Shown here one piece after another: positions 32,193 through 40,298 of a stretch of 45,339 bases of DNA. Numbering within the stretch: the stretch's first letter is position 1; the number at the start of each line of letters is the position of its first letter. The notes under the pieces are model-generated. The model was not told the origin of the DNA. It did no database searches and saw nothing but the letters and a program-made list of their open reading frames with translations. The position numbers were made by a program, and so were the translations under genes. This DNA is from Pseudarthrobacter oxydans (GTDB lineage Bacteria > Actinomycetota > Actinomycetes > Actinomycetales > Micrococcaceae), in the NCBI RefSeq assembly GCF_013314975.1, contig NZ_JABTYH010000035.1:1-45339 (forward strand). Direction: 5' to 3'.

Positions 32193-33551
32193 CTAGCGGC
32201 CGGTGCCGCCGTACACGGTGGCTTCGCTTTCGCTGTCCAGGTCAAAGGCCTTGTGGATGACACGGACAGCCTCATCCAGCAGGTCCGCGTGCGTCACCAC
32301 GGAGATGCGGATCTCGGAGGTGGAGATCATGTTGATGTTGATGCCGGCGTCGGACAGCGCTTTGAAGAACGTTGCTGACACGCCCGGGTGGGAGCGCATG
32401 CCCGCCCCGATCAGGGACAGCTTGCCGATCTGCTCGTTGTACTCGATGCTCTCGAACCCGATCTGGTCCTGCGCCGCATGAAGGGCTGCCAGCGCGTCGG
32501 CGCCCTCCACGATGGGAAGCGTGAAGGAAATGTCCGTCCGCCCCGTGCCGTGGGTGGAGACGTTCTGCACGATCATGTCGATGTTCGAGTGGGCGTCGGC
32601 GATGACCTGGAAGATCGCTGCGGCCTTGCCGGGGATGTCCGGAACGCCAACAACGGTGACCTTGGCTTCGGAACGGTCGTGCGCAACGCCGGAGATGATT
32701 GGCTGCTCCAAGGCAACTCCCTCTTGTGTGGTGATCTTGTCTTCGGCGCTGGGGATGACCCACGTGCCTTCGTGCTGGCTGAATGAGGAACGGACATGCA
32801 GGGGGACGCCGAACCTGCGGGCGTATTCCACGCAGCGCAGGTGCAGGATCTTGGCTCCGGACGCCGCGAGCTCGAGCATTTCCTCGCTGGAAATCCGCTC
32901 GATCTTCTGGGCGGAGGGAGCAACGCGGGGATCAGCCGTGTATATGCCGTCCACGTCCGTGTAGATCTCGCAGACGTCCGCTTCCAGTGCGGCAGCCAGT
33001 GCCACGGCAGTGGTGTCTGAACCGCCCCGGCCCAGGGTGGTGATCTCGTTGGTGGCCCGGCTCATGCCCTGGAAGCCGGCCACGATTGCGATATTGCCCT
33101 TGTCCAGGGCGGTGCGGATCCGGTGGGGGTCGACGTCGATGATCCGGGCCTTGCCGTGGATGCCATCGGTGATCATGCCGGCCTGGGAACCGGTGAAGGA
33201 CTGGGCGGAGGCGCCCAGTTTGTTGATGGCCATGGCCAGAAGTGCCATGGAGATGCGCTCACCCGCGGACAGCAGCATGTCCATCTCGCGGGCCGGCGCG
33301 GAATCCGTCACCTGCGCGGCAAGGTCGAGGAGCTCGTCAGTGGTATCGCCCATGGCCGAGACGACCACCACAACTTCGTTGCCGGCAATCTGTGCGTCCA
33401 CCACGCGTTTGGCTACCCGCTTGATGCCGTCCGCGTCCGCCACGGAGGATCCGCCGAACTTCTGCACGATGAGCTGCTTTGTCACCGCACGGCCGGCGGG
33501 CGGCTCCTGCTGCTGCGTTGCGTTGTGCACTTCGGTAGTGGGCGTACTCAT
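32193..33551 (-). CDS. lysC: Aspartate kinase
   Basis: Phosphorylates aspartate, the first step toward Lys, Thr, Met and diaminopimelate. The N-terminal kinase domain has LIVQKFGGSSVADADGIKRV, GERISMALLAMAINKLG and RGGSDTTAVALAAALEADVC. Two C-terminal ACT domains follow (VVGVPDIPGKAAAIFQVIAD; LIGAGMRSHPGVSATFFKAL) for Lys/Thr feedback. At 452 residues it is longer than the ~421 of many actinobacterial enzymes because of an N-terminal extension of about 26 residues; a GTG just before TKQLIVQKF would give the common length, but AAGG precedes the ATG at 33551. A second, internal start for a beta subunit is known in Corynebacterium and was not examined here. Confidence 0.95.
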   Translation of the reverse strand: MSTPTTEVHNATQQQEPPAGRAVTKQLIVQKFGGSSVADADGIKRVAKRVVDAQIAGNEVVVVVSAMGDTTDELLDLAAQVTDSAPAREMDMLLSAGERISMALLAMAINKLGASAQSFTGSQAGMITDGIHGKARIIDVDPHRIRTALDKGNIAIVAGFQGMSRATNEITTLGRGGSDTTAVALAAALEADVCEIYTDVDGIYTADPRVAPSAQKIERISSEEMLELAASGAKILHLRCVEYARRFGVPLHVRSSFSQHEGTWVIPSAEDKITTQEGVALEQPIISGVAHDRSEAKVTVVGVPDIPGKAAAIFQVIADAHSNIDMIVQNVSTHGTGRTDISFTLPIVEGADALAALHAAQDQIGFESIEYNEQIGKLSLIGAGMRSHPGVSATFFKALSDAGININMISTSEIRISVVTHADLLDEAVRVIHKAFDLDSESEATVYGGTGR

Positions 33552-33830
33552 GCGCGTACCTTCACTGAATCAATTGGAGTCCGGCCAGACAGCCGTAACG
33601 CTGTGCTGGCCCTGACGCTGGGAACTAACGCCATCCATGGCGCGACTTCTTTTCCCAGTTTATCGCCGCCCGCAGCCCGGGGTTGAATTGTGACCATTTT
33701 CAGGCCCGCGATGCGCCGTTGCGGGGCGTGTTTGCTTGCGACAGGTGCAGCCAGGAGTCCCCTGGCAGGGCGCCGGAACCTGTTGTGTTGTGGTATGCCG
33801 GTTTGTTGCGCCGTGTCAGGTGGCGCCCGG

Positions 33831-34430
33831 TCAGGTCAGGGCGTTGCGGCGGCCCTCGAAGGCGCGTCCCAGGGTGACCTCGTCCGCGTATTCCAGGTCT
33901 CCGCCCACCGGAAGCCCGGAGGCGAGGCGGGTCACCGTGATCCCGATCGTCTTCAGCATGCGTGCCAGGTACGTGGCGGTGGCCTCACCCTCAAGATTGG
34001 GGTCCGTGGCGATGATGACTTCCTGGATGGCGCCGTCGTTAAGCCGGGTCAGCAGCTCGCGGATCCGGAGCTGTTCTGGTCCCACTCCCGCGATGGGATT
34101 GATGGCGCCGCCCAGCACGTGGTAGCGGCCCCGGAACGACCGTGTCCGCTCCACGGCCAGAACATCCTTCGATTCCTCGACCACGCAGATCACGGCCGGA
34201 TCCCGGCGGGGATCCCGGCAAATATTGCAGAGTTCCTGCTCGGTGACGTTGCCGCAGACCGAGCAGAATTTGACCCGTTCCTTGACAGTGGTGATCGCCT
34301 CAACCAGCCGCTTCATGTCCTGCGGGTCCGCCTCGAGGATGTGGAACGCGAGCCGTTGGGCGGACTTGGGGCCCACCCCCGGAAGGCGTCCGAGCTCGTC
34401 GATCAGCTCCTGGACAGCACCTTCGTACAC
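33831..34430 (-). CDS. recR: Recombination mediator RecR
   Basis: A 199-residue RecR that works with RecF/RecO in loading RecA at gaps. It has the helix-hairpin-helix GRLPGVGPKSAQRLAFHIL, the zinc finger CSVCGNVTEQELCNIC, and the Toprim domain (ICVVEESKDVLAVERTRSF, EVIIATDPNLEGEATATYLA). The GTG at 34430 follows GAGGG. It lies 78 bp after dnaX with a small CCCCGGCATGCCGGGG palindrome between; no ybaB/ebfC gene sits in the gap. About 280 bp with no gene or clear signal follow downstream before lysC. Confidence 0.96.
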   Translation of the reverse strand: MYEGAVQELIDELGRLPGVGPKSAQRLAFHILEADPQDMKRLVEAITTVKERVKFCSVCGNVTEQELCNICRDPRRDPAVICVVEESKDVLAVERTRSFRGRYHVLGGAINPIAGVGPEQLRIRELLTRLNDGAIQEVIIATDPNLEGEATATYLARMLKTIGITVTRLASGLPVGGDLEYADEVTLGRAFEGRRNALT

Positions 34431-34508
34431 GTTTCCCTCTTCAGCTTGGTGTGGTTTGCGGGTAAAGCCATGACTTGCAGGTGCGCCCCCGGCATGCCGG
34501 GGCCGCGG

Positions 34509-37500
34509 TCAGTACCGCGGCGCGATGGGGCTTCCGTCCGGGGAACGCTCCTCAATCAGCTTCCCGCCCAGAATACGCTCCACGGCGGCACGTCCGAACA
34601 CTCCCGACTCTTCGATCGTCTCATCGTCGGCGCTGGGGATGTCCTGGACGTAGGTGGCGGCGGCTGCCACCGCCCTGGCCGGAGCCTTGGCCCGCCCGGC
34701 CTCTGCTTCGGGGCTGTTGGACAGGCGCTGGTACAGGCTCTGCCGTGCTTCTGCTGCGGCAGCAGACGACGCCTGCGGAGACTTTGCCGGGGCCGCCTTC
34801 GCCGGAGCGGCCGGCGCAGCAGCAGCGGTCACCGAAGCCGCCGGGGCAGATGGTGCCGGGGACGACACTGCCGGCGACGGTGCTGCTGGAGATGGTGCCG
34901 CCGGGGCATGAGTGGCGTGTGCCGGCGTGGCAGCAGCGGGGGAGGCTGATGCCATGGCGTACTCGGGCGCGCGCATGTGCTCCGGTGATGAAGGCGCCTG
35001 TCCGTAAGGGTCGGCTCCGGGTTGTCCGCTGCCGGGAGACGGGGCAGGTGCCAGGCCCCAGTCGGGTTCAGGACTGGAGCCGGCCTGAGTGACCGGGATG
35101 GAGGGCGGCACCTGGGCGGCAGCTGGTTCGTAGTGCGGCGTTGGAGCAGGCGGGTTTGCCGCCTCTTCGGGCCCATCCGCTGAGGCACTCCTGCCCACGT
35201 TGCTTTCCTCGCCGACCACCCAGACACCGGGTGCCTGTTCGACTGCGCGGGTCCAGGGATCGTGGGGACTTCCGGAGGCCGACGCCGGATCAGCGCCAGG
35301 CCGGCCATTGCCCTGGGCGGTGGTGCCGGAAGCGGAACCCGCCGGAGCGGAACCGACCACTGAGGAACCGGACCTGCTTGGAACACCACCCGTACCCGCA
35401 CTGCCTGATACCGCACTGCCTGATACCGCACTGCCTGATGCTGCACTGCCTGATACCGCACTTCCTGAACCGGTGCTGTTCGAAGTGGTGCCGGCCGTTG
35501 CCGGCGGCCGGGAGTGGGCAGAAGGGTCCCAGTCCATGGGAGGTTCTTCGTCCAGCGGGGGAGCGTCCTCGTCCCTGGCCGGTCCCCAGTCGTCATCAGA
35601 ATATGAGTAGTCGCCTGCCGGGGCAGCCGCAACGGGAGCCGGGGAGGCATGTGCAGGGGTGGGGACGCGTCCGGGCGCCTGCCCGGGGGCGGACCCGGCA
35701 CCGCCCTCCGCAAACGGGCTGGCAGGGTTGGCCGAGACGGCCGCCTGATCCGCAGCGGGCTCCGGTGTGGCGGCCCCGGTACGGCCGGCGTTGTCCCTTG
35801 CAGCCGCGCCTTCCGTGCGCTGTTGTGCGTCCCGCCCAGGGGTGTGCAGGGCCGCACTGTCCGCGCCGTCCCGACCCGGCAATCCGCCCTGCTGGTTCCC
35901 ACCACTGGCGCGGCCAGGGGTGCCGGGCTGCTGGACTGAGTCGTCGGGTGACGATGACGGCGCGGGGGCCAGGCCCCACGCGACGTCAGCCGACGTTGCC
36001 TGGGCCACCCGGGTGGCGGGCACTTTTGGGTTTGGGTCAGAGCTCGCCTGCGCGCCGCCACCGGCCGACGCAGTGATCTGGCAGTCGATGCCCACGGTTT
36101 TGTGGATGGCCTGCCGCAAATTGTCTGAATGGTCTGCCCGGCCGAAGGCGCCGGCAAGCCCGGGCGTGGTGAAGGCGAGGGTCAGGAGGTGGCCGTCGAA
36201 CGCGGCAACCTGCGCGTTGGGTTCGACGAGCGCCCATGTGCTGCGCTTGATTTTGGACAGCGTTTGCAGGACATCCGGCCAGGCACGGCGCAGGACCTCA
36301 ACATCGCCCATGGATCCAGCCGCTGCGGCAGCCGCCGGGGCAGGCCTATCCTGCTGGGCAGGGGAGGGCTGTGGCGTGGAAACCGGCGCCGGCCGGTCCG
36401 CCGGCTCCTGCCTTGTACCCTGTACCGGGCCCGGGGCTGCCCCGGAAGGGCCACCCTGTGCCTGGCCGGGAGCAGCGGACGCCGGCTCCGCCGTGGCGGG
36501 GCGGGGCACGTCGCCGCCGCGGCCGGCGGGAGGGGTGGATGAGGACCTGTTCGCCGCCGGATCCTCTACGGGCCAGTCATTGGTGCTGACGCGCGGTGCG
36601 GTCAGCGGGCCGCGGGGTGCACCAGCAGGGGAGGAAACATCCTCTGCCCGGCTGGCAGCATGCGTTGCCGGAGCGGCTGGTGCTGCCGACGCCGAATCAG
36701 GAGCCGGCGCGGAAGGCGAAGCCGCTGACGCGCCCGCAGGCGTGCTCGAAGCCCCTGACACTGCAGGCGGTTGCGAGGCGGCGGGCGCGACAGGCGCCGC
36801 AGCAGCTGGCGGAGCGGCAGGAACAGCTTGGCCGCCGCCAGAAACCGCCGGGGCAGCAGGAGATTCAGGAACTGCAGCGGCGGGAGCCGGAAGTGCCCCC
36901 GCTTGAGGCGCAGGGGAAACATCCGCCGCGGTGCGGGGCGCACCTGGGGCGGCGGGAGCGCCGACGTCGTTCCCGGCGTAGTTCAGCCGGCGTTCCACAC
37001 GGTCTATCCGGGCGGCCATGCCGCGCTCGTTCTGCTCGGAGCTGGGCAGCAGGATCCTGGCGCACAGCAGCTCAAGGTGCAGCCGCGGGGAGGTGGCGCC
37101 GGTCATCTCGGTCAGCGCCGTGTTGGTGACATCTGCTGCCCGCGACAGCTCGGCCGCGCCCAGGTTGTGGGCCTGGTTCTTCAGCCGGGCAATCTGGTCC
37201 GCGGGCATGCCGCGAAGTATGGTCTGGGCGCTTTCGGGCATGGCCTGGACAATGATGAGGTCGCGGAAGCGCTCCAGGAGGTCCTCCACGAACCGGCGGG
37301 GATCGTGGCCGGTTTGGATGACCCGGTCTACGGCCCGGAAAACGGTGGCGGCGTCGGAAGCGGCCACGGCTTCAACCACGTCATCGAGCAGCGAAGCGTG
37401 GGTGTAGCCCAGGAGGGCGACCGCGAGTTCGTAGTCCAGGCCGTTCGGGCCTGCACCCGCCATCAGCTGGTCCAGGACGGAAAGTGAGTCGCGGACGGAA

Positions 37501-38144
37501 CCGCCGCCGGCGCGGATCACCAGTGACAGGACGCCCGGGGCCACCGGAACATTCTCCTGGTTACACAGCAGCTCAAGGTAGGCCATCAGCGGCTCCGGCG
37601 GCACAAGCCGGAAGGGGTAGTGGTGCGTGCGGGAGCGGATGGTCCCGATGACCTTGTCCGGTTCCGTGGTGGCGAAGATGAACTTGATGTGTTCCGGTGG
37701 TTCTTCAACGATCTTCAGCAGGGCGTTGAAGCCGGCTGACGTGACCATGTGGGCCTCGTCGATGATGAAGATCTTGTAGCGGTCACGCACCGGGGCGTAG
37801 GTGGCGCGCTCGCGGAGGTCCCGGGCATCGTCCACACCACCGTGGCTTGCGGCGTCGATCTCGATGACGTCCAGGGAGCCTGAGCCGCCGCGGGCCAGCT
37901 CAACGCAGCTGGGGCACGTGCCGCAGGGGGTGTCCGTGGGGCCCTGGGCGCAGTTGAGGCAGCGCGCCAGGATCCGTGCGGACGTGGTTTTGCCGCAGCC
38001 CCTTGGCCCCGAGAAAAGGTAGGCGTGGTTGACCCGGTTTTTCCGCAAAGCGGTCATCAACGGCTCGGTGACATGTTCCTGCCCGATAACGTCTGCAAAG
38101 GAGTCCGGACGGTACCTGCGGTAGAGGGCGGTAGTAACTGTCAC
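34509..38144 (-). CDS. dnaX: DNA polymerase III gamma/tau subunit with long low-complexity tail
   Basis: Clamp-loader ATPase joining the replication fork. The AAA+ core (residues 1-~370) has Walker A SGPRGCGKTTSARILA (~45-60), a zinc module with Cys65, 74, 77 and 80, Walker B KIFIIDEAHM and the sensor block ATTEPDKVIGTIRSRTHHY. A tau-like domain near 610-690 (VLRRAWPDVLQTLSKIKRST) is followed by ~500 residues rich in Ala, Pro, Ser and Gly. At 1211 residues it is very long for DnaX. I chose the GTG at 38144, 7 nt after TAGGGT, giving MTVTTALYRRYRP as in relatives; the ATG at 38174 has no ribosome site. No slippery sequence for a gamma frameshift was recognised. Confidence 0.93.
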   Translation of the reverse strand: MTVTTALYRRYRPDSFADVIGQEHVTEPLMTALRKNRVNHAYLFSGPRGCGKTTSARILARCLNCAQGPTDTPCGTCPSCVELARGGSGSLDVIEIDAASHGGVDDARDLRERATYAPVRDRYKIFIIDEAHMVTSAGFNALLKIVEEPPEHIKFIFATTEPDKVIGTIRSRTHHYPFRLVPPEPLMAYLELLCNQENVPVAPGVLSLVIRAGGGSVRDSLSVLDQLMAGAGPNGLDYELAVALLGYTHASLLDDVVEAVAASDAATVFRAVDRVIQTGHDPRRFVEDLLERFRDLIIVQAMPESAQTILRGMPADQIARLKNQAHNLGAAELSRAADVTNTALTEMTGATSPRLHLELLCARILLPSSEQNERGMAARIDRVERRLNYAGNDVGAPAAPGAPRTAADVSPAPQAGALPAPAAAVPESPAAPAVSGGGQAVPAAPPAAAAPVAPAASQPPAVSGASSTPAGASAASPSAPAPDSASAAPAAPATHAASRAEDVSSPAGAPRGPLTAPRVSTNDWPVEDPAANRSSSTPPAGRGGDVPRPATAEPASAAPGQAQGGPSGAAPGPVQGTRQEPADRPAPVSTPQPSPAQQDRPAPAAAAAAGSMGDVEVLRRAWPDVLQTLSKIKRSTWALVEPNAQVAAFDGHLLTLAFTTPGLAGAFGRADHSDNLRQAIHKTVGIDCQITASAGGGAQASSDPNPKVPATRVAQATSADVAWGLAPAPSSSPDDSVQQPGTPGRASGGNQQGGLPGRDGADSAALHTPGRDAQQRTEGAAARDNAGRTGAATPEPAADQAAVSANPASPFAEGGAGSAPGQAPGRVPTPAHASPAPVAAAPAGDYSYSDDDWGPARDEDAPPLDEEPPMDWDPSAHSRPPATAGTTSNSTGSGSAVSGSAASGSAVSGSAVSGSAGTGGVPSRSGSSVVGSAPAGSASGTTAQGNGRPGADPASASGSPHDPWTRAVEQAPGVWVVGEESNVGRSASADGPEEAANPPAPTPHYEPAAAQVPPSIPVTQAGSSPEPDWGLAPAPSPGSGQPGADPYGQAPSSPEHMRAPEYAMASASPAAATPAHATHAPAAPSPAAPSPAVSSPAPSAPAASVTAAAAPAAPAKAAPAKSPQASSAAAAEARQSLYQRLSNSPEAEAGRAKAPARAVAAAATYVQDIPSADDETIEESGVFGRAAVERILGGKLIEERSPDGSPIAPRY
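35401..35475. repeat. 15-bp tandem repeat inside dnaX
   Basis: Four consecutive 15-bp units of CTGCCTGATACCGCA (35401-35460; the third differs by 2 bases) and a degenerate fifth. On the coding strand they give SGSAV/SGSAA repeats in the low-complexity tail. The unit is a multiple of three, so copy changes keep the frame. Confidence 0.85.
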
Positions 38145-38151
38145 AGAGAAA

Positions 38152-38157
38152 ACCCTA
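38152..38157 (-). promoter_or_regulatory. -10 box of dnaX (leaderless)
   Basis: TAGGGT on the minus strand followed by 7 nt and the GTG chosen as dnaX start. Confidence 0.45.
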
Positions 38158-38201
38158 CCAATCCGGGCCGACATCCTGCCGCCCTGTGGGGGAATAGTAA
38201 A

Positions 38202-38289
38202 GACCCCCCATGCACCCGCCAGAGCCCATTTACCCTTGCTACCTTCCGGTCCTGGGGGAGTTCAACAGGATGACGCCACATGAGGGGCC
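38202..38289 (-). ncRNA. ffs: Signal recognition particle RNA (4.5S type)
   Basis: The minus strand carries the SRP domain IV hairpin: CAGGACCGGAAGGTAGCA then GGGTAA, preceded by GTTGAACTCCCCC. The ends pair (GGCCCCTCATG near 38289 with CATGGGGGGTC near 38202), closing an ~88-nt rod. A short T run follows the 3' end. The RNA binds Ffh and targets membrane and secreted proteins. It lies between the YqfO-like gene and dnaX on the same strand, a common actinobacterial place. End positions are estimated to within a few bases. Confidence 0.92.
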
Positions 38290-38296
38290 GTCAGAC

Positions 38297-38302
38297 ACTT
38301 TA
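38297..38302 (-). promoter_or_regulatory. -10 box of the SRP RNA gene, built on a stop codon
   Basis: TAAAGT on the minus strand, 6-7 nt before the predicted 5' end of the SRP RNA. Its TAA is the stop codon of the upstream YqfO-like gene. Confidence 0.5.
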
Positions 38303-38662
38303 CCCGAACTTGCTGCCCGACTCGAATCGGCCTTCCGTCCGGCGCCAGCCTTCCACCGGCCAGCTCATGAAGGCAGGCTCCTCATACGGATGCGTTGCCC
38401 GCACGGCGGCGATGACCCCTTCCAGCAGAGGCGCTTCAACCACGCATTCGATCCTGTCCTCGGCGGCTTCTTCCGGCATGCCGACCCGTCCCAGGTACGG
38501 CTCCGCGCCGTCCAGGGGAGTAAAGCGGCCTGTCCCCGCCGTGACGAAGGAACAGTGCGAGTACTTGCCGATTCTGCCTGCTCCGGCATCGCCGATGGCC
38601 GCGAGGAGCGCCTCAGTGTGAGTACGGGGGACGTAAACCACCAGTGCATGCAGCTCGTTCAT
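38300..38662 (-). CDS. YqfO/NIF3 insert-domain-like protein (PII-like fold)
   Basis: A 120-residue stand-alone version of the domain inserted in NIF3/YqfO proteins. Landmarks are HALVVYVPRTHTEALLAAIG, AGRIGKYSHCSFVTAGTGRF, EDRIECVVEAPLLEGVIAAV and THPYEEPAFMSWPV. The fold resembles CutA1/PII, which often form trimers and bind metals or nucleotides; no activity is established for this form. The preceding hexamer CAGGAT stands 6 nt before the ATG, close to the leaderless pattern but without TA. Its stop codon forms part of the SRP RNA promoter. Confidence 0.8.
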   Translation of the reverse strand: MNELHALVVYVPRTHTEALLAAIGDAGAGRIGKYSHCSFVTAGTGRFTPLDGAEPYLGRVGMPEEAAEDRIECVVEAPLLEGVIAAVRATHPYEEPAFMSWPVEGWRRTEGRFESGSKFG

Positions 38663-38998
38663 GGCTTCATCCTGCCGGAACCGGGCGGGGGTGGTGGACG
38701 AAAATCGTTGCTTATCCCGCCGGCGCCCTTGATCATGGGTATATACACCGATTGGGGCAATCTCAAGGTTGTGAGCTGCGTGGCCTGGCTGAACGGGGCC
38801 GGACCCGGCAGCTCAACGGTGTCCGGGGAATGGACGCGTTGGGGGCGTCCATTTCGTGGTTAAAATCGTCCGGGCCGGCGTGAACCCGGCCGGCCGGGAG
38901 TCCTCCGTCCGGACCTTACGGCCGTGCAGCCGGGGGTCAATTGGGCGATGCGGAAAAGATCAGGTAATCTAGTATCTGCTTTTGATTCAGAAGCAGCT
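38663..38998. other. Gene-free stretch with hairpins and tRNA promoter
   Basis: No convincing coding frame in 336 bp. AATGGACGC/GCGTCCATT (38829-38837 with 38845-38853) and a GGCCGGC-rich palindrome (about 38872-38904) could be terminators. TTGGGC (38941-38946) and TAATCT (38965-38970), 18 bp apart, are likely promoter elements for the tRNA. An undetected small RNA cannot be excluded. Confidence 0.5.
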
Positions 38999-39083
38999 GG
39001 AGAATTCGCCTAGCGGCCTATGGCGCACGCCTGGAACGCGTGTTGGGTTAACGCCCTCGGGGGTTCAAATCCCCCATTCTCCG
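38999..39083 (+). tRNA. tRNA-Ser (anticodon GGA)
   Basis: Cloverleaf: acceptor GGAGAAT (38999-39005) with ATTCTCC (39076-39082) and discriminator G39083; anticodon stem CACGC/GCGTG with loop CTGGAAC, anticodon GGA at 39033-39035; a long variable arm (TTGGGTTAACGCCCTC) as expected for serine; T arm GGGGG-TTCAAAT-CCCCC. It reads UCC and UCU codons. CCA is not encoded. A rho-independent terminator follows at once. Confidence 0.96.
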
Positions 39084-39089
39084 CCGGTT

Positions 39090-39128
39090 AAGAACCCGGC
39101 TCCGGCACCTGCCGGGGCCGGGTTCTTT
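39090..39128 (+). terminator. Terminator after tRNA-Ser
   Basis: GAACCCGGC pairs with GCCGGGTTC, with CCGGC/GCCGG inside, followed by TTTTGTTT. Classic intrinsic terminator. Confidence 0.85.
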
Positions 39129-39153
39129 TGTTTGTTAGGGTTGCGGACGCCGG

Positions 39154-40074
39154 TCACGCGTCTGCGCCCGGCACGCCCAGCCTGCTGAGTCGTTCCCTGG
39201 CGGCGAGTTCGCTGGGGCCCCTGCGTCCCAACGCCAGGCGTACGACGCCGAGAACCAGCTTGGTAGCGAGCCTCACCGGCAGCGTCACAGGACCCAGCCG
39301 TGGTACAGCCAGTCCGAGCATCTGGCGGTACCTTGGCTCCAGGCTGTACACCGCACCGGCAAACAGGATCCGATAGCCCGGCCGGAGCACCCGGTTCAAC
39401 GGCGGGTTCCGGATGAACTCCACCGTCTCCGCCACCCGGGCGTCGACGCGAAGCTCACCGCTCTGGTACCAGCGGTCCAGTTGCCTGTGCATGTCCGCTT
39501 CGCTCAGCGGTGGGTCCTCCACTCCCATCAGCCGCCCCGCCTGTGCCCATTCCCGGACATAGGCGTCGGGGCCGCCGGGTATGGCGCCGCCCCAGATTTT
39601 GTGGGCTGTCAGGAACGCGTCCGTGAACGCAAGGTGGATCCAGCCGGCCAGTTCCGGGTCGTTCGCACTGTAGCCGCGCTGCGTTCCGAGGTTGTCGCTG
39701 TAACTGCCCTGGACGGCCTCGTGCAGCCGGCGCACCCGGCGTGAGGCATTCTCCGCGGCTTCGGTGGAACCGTAGGTCACGGTGAAAATCCAGCGGATCG
39801 TGTTGGCCAGCCTGCCCAGCGGATCCTCGCGGAAGTTTGAATGTTCGTGGACGCCCGCAAGCGCGCCGGGGTGAAGGGCCTGCATCAACAGTGTGCGGAT
39901 CCCGGCCACGATGGGCGACATGGAACCATGCACCGCCCACACCGCCGAACCGGGCAGGTGGTAGCCAGGGTCGTCCCCCTTCGCGAGATCGAGCTGCCAC
40001 TGCGGAACACCGTCGGAGCCGTTACTAAACGTGTGGACAAGGCGTTTCTTGATAGGACTCAGGATGTTCTTCAT
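39154..40074 (-). CDS. MpaB-family (DUF2236) oxygenase-like protein
   Basis: A 306-residue protein of the MpaB/latex-clearing-protein superfamily, all-alpha proteins that may bind haem. Landmarks are WAVHGSMSPIVAGIRTLLMQ, ALHPGALAGVHEHSNFREDP, ANTIRWIFTVTYGSTEAAEN and ELAGWIHLAFTDAFLTAHKI. In characterised members His and Arg in such segments hold or flank the haem; H and R are present here. Substrate unknown. AGGAGG precedes the ATG at 40074. It is divergent from the M23 peptidase gene, with 224 bp between starts. Confidence 0.85.
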   Translation of the reverse strand: MKNILSPIKKRLVHTFSNGSDGVPQWQLDLAKGDDPGYHLPGSAVWAVHGSMSPIVAGIRTLLMQALHPGALAGVHEHSNFREDPLGRLANTIRWIFTVTYGSTEAAENASRRVRRLHEAVQGSYSDNLGTQRGYSANDPELAGWIHLAFTDAFLTAHKIWGGAIPGGPDAYVREWAQAGRLMGVEDPPLSEADMHRQLDRWYQSGELRVDARVAETVEFIRNPPLNRVLRPGYRILFAGAVYSLEPRYRQMLGLAVPRLGPVTLPVRLATKLVLGVVRLALGRRGPSELAARERLSRLGVPGADA

Positions 40075-40298
40075 TGTGCACGCCCTCCTGCGGCATACCC
40101 CGCTGTTGGGCTAATCGTAAGCACAACCCGGGCTCTCGAGGTGCCTGCCCGGACAACCTGGTTTCAGCCACCGGACAGCGGGCAACCACAAAAAAACCGC
40201 AGTGTCCCGCTGCAGGGTTCCCAGGGTCCCCGCCCGTATGTTCCCATGGGAGATACCGTCATGACAGGGGCGGCCAGCCACGTCCTGGAGTCAGTCTC

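Noticed and set aside
33552..33830. Possible leader, riboswitch or small gene between lysC and recR
   Set aside because: Only a weak GCCAGG/CCTGGC stem was found; no lysine-riboswitch blocks or supported frame.
35401..35475. Short tandem repeats considered as a CRISPR array
   Set aside because: Units are 15 bp without spacers, in frame within dnaX, and no cas genes are present.
38999..40074. tRNA-Ser as an integration site of a genomic island
   Set aside because: No integrase, no repeat of the tRNA 3' end was seen downstream, and the neighbouring genes have normal composition.
40075..40298. A c-di-AMP (ydaO-type) riboswitch upstream of the cell-wall peptidase
   Set aside because: Such switches often precede wall hydrolases in actinobacteria, but I could not match the conserved blocks in this 224-bp region.
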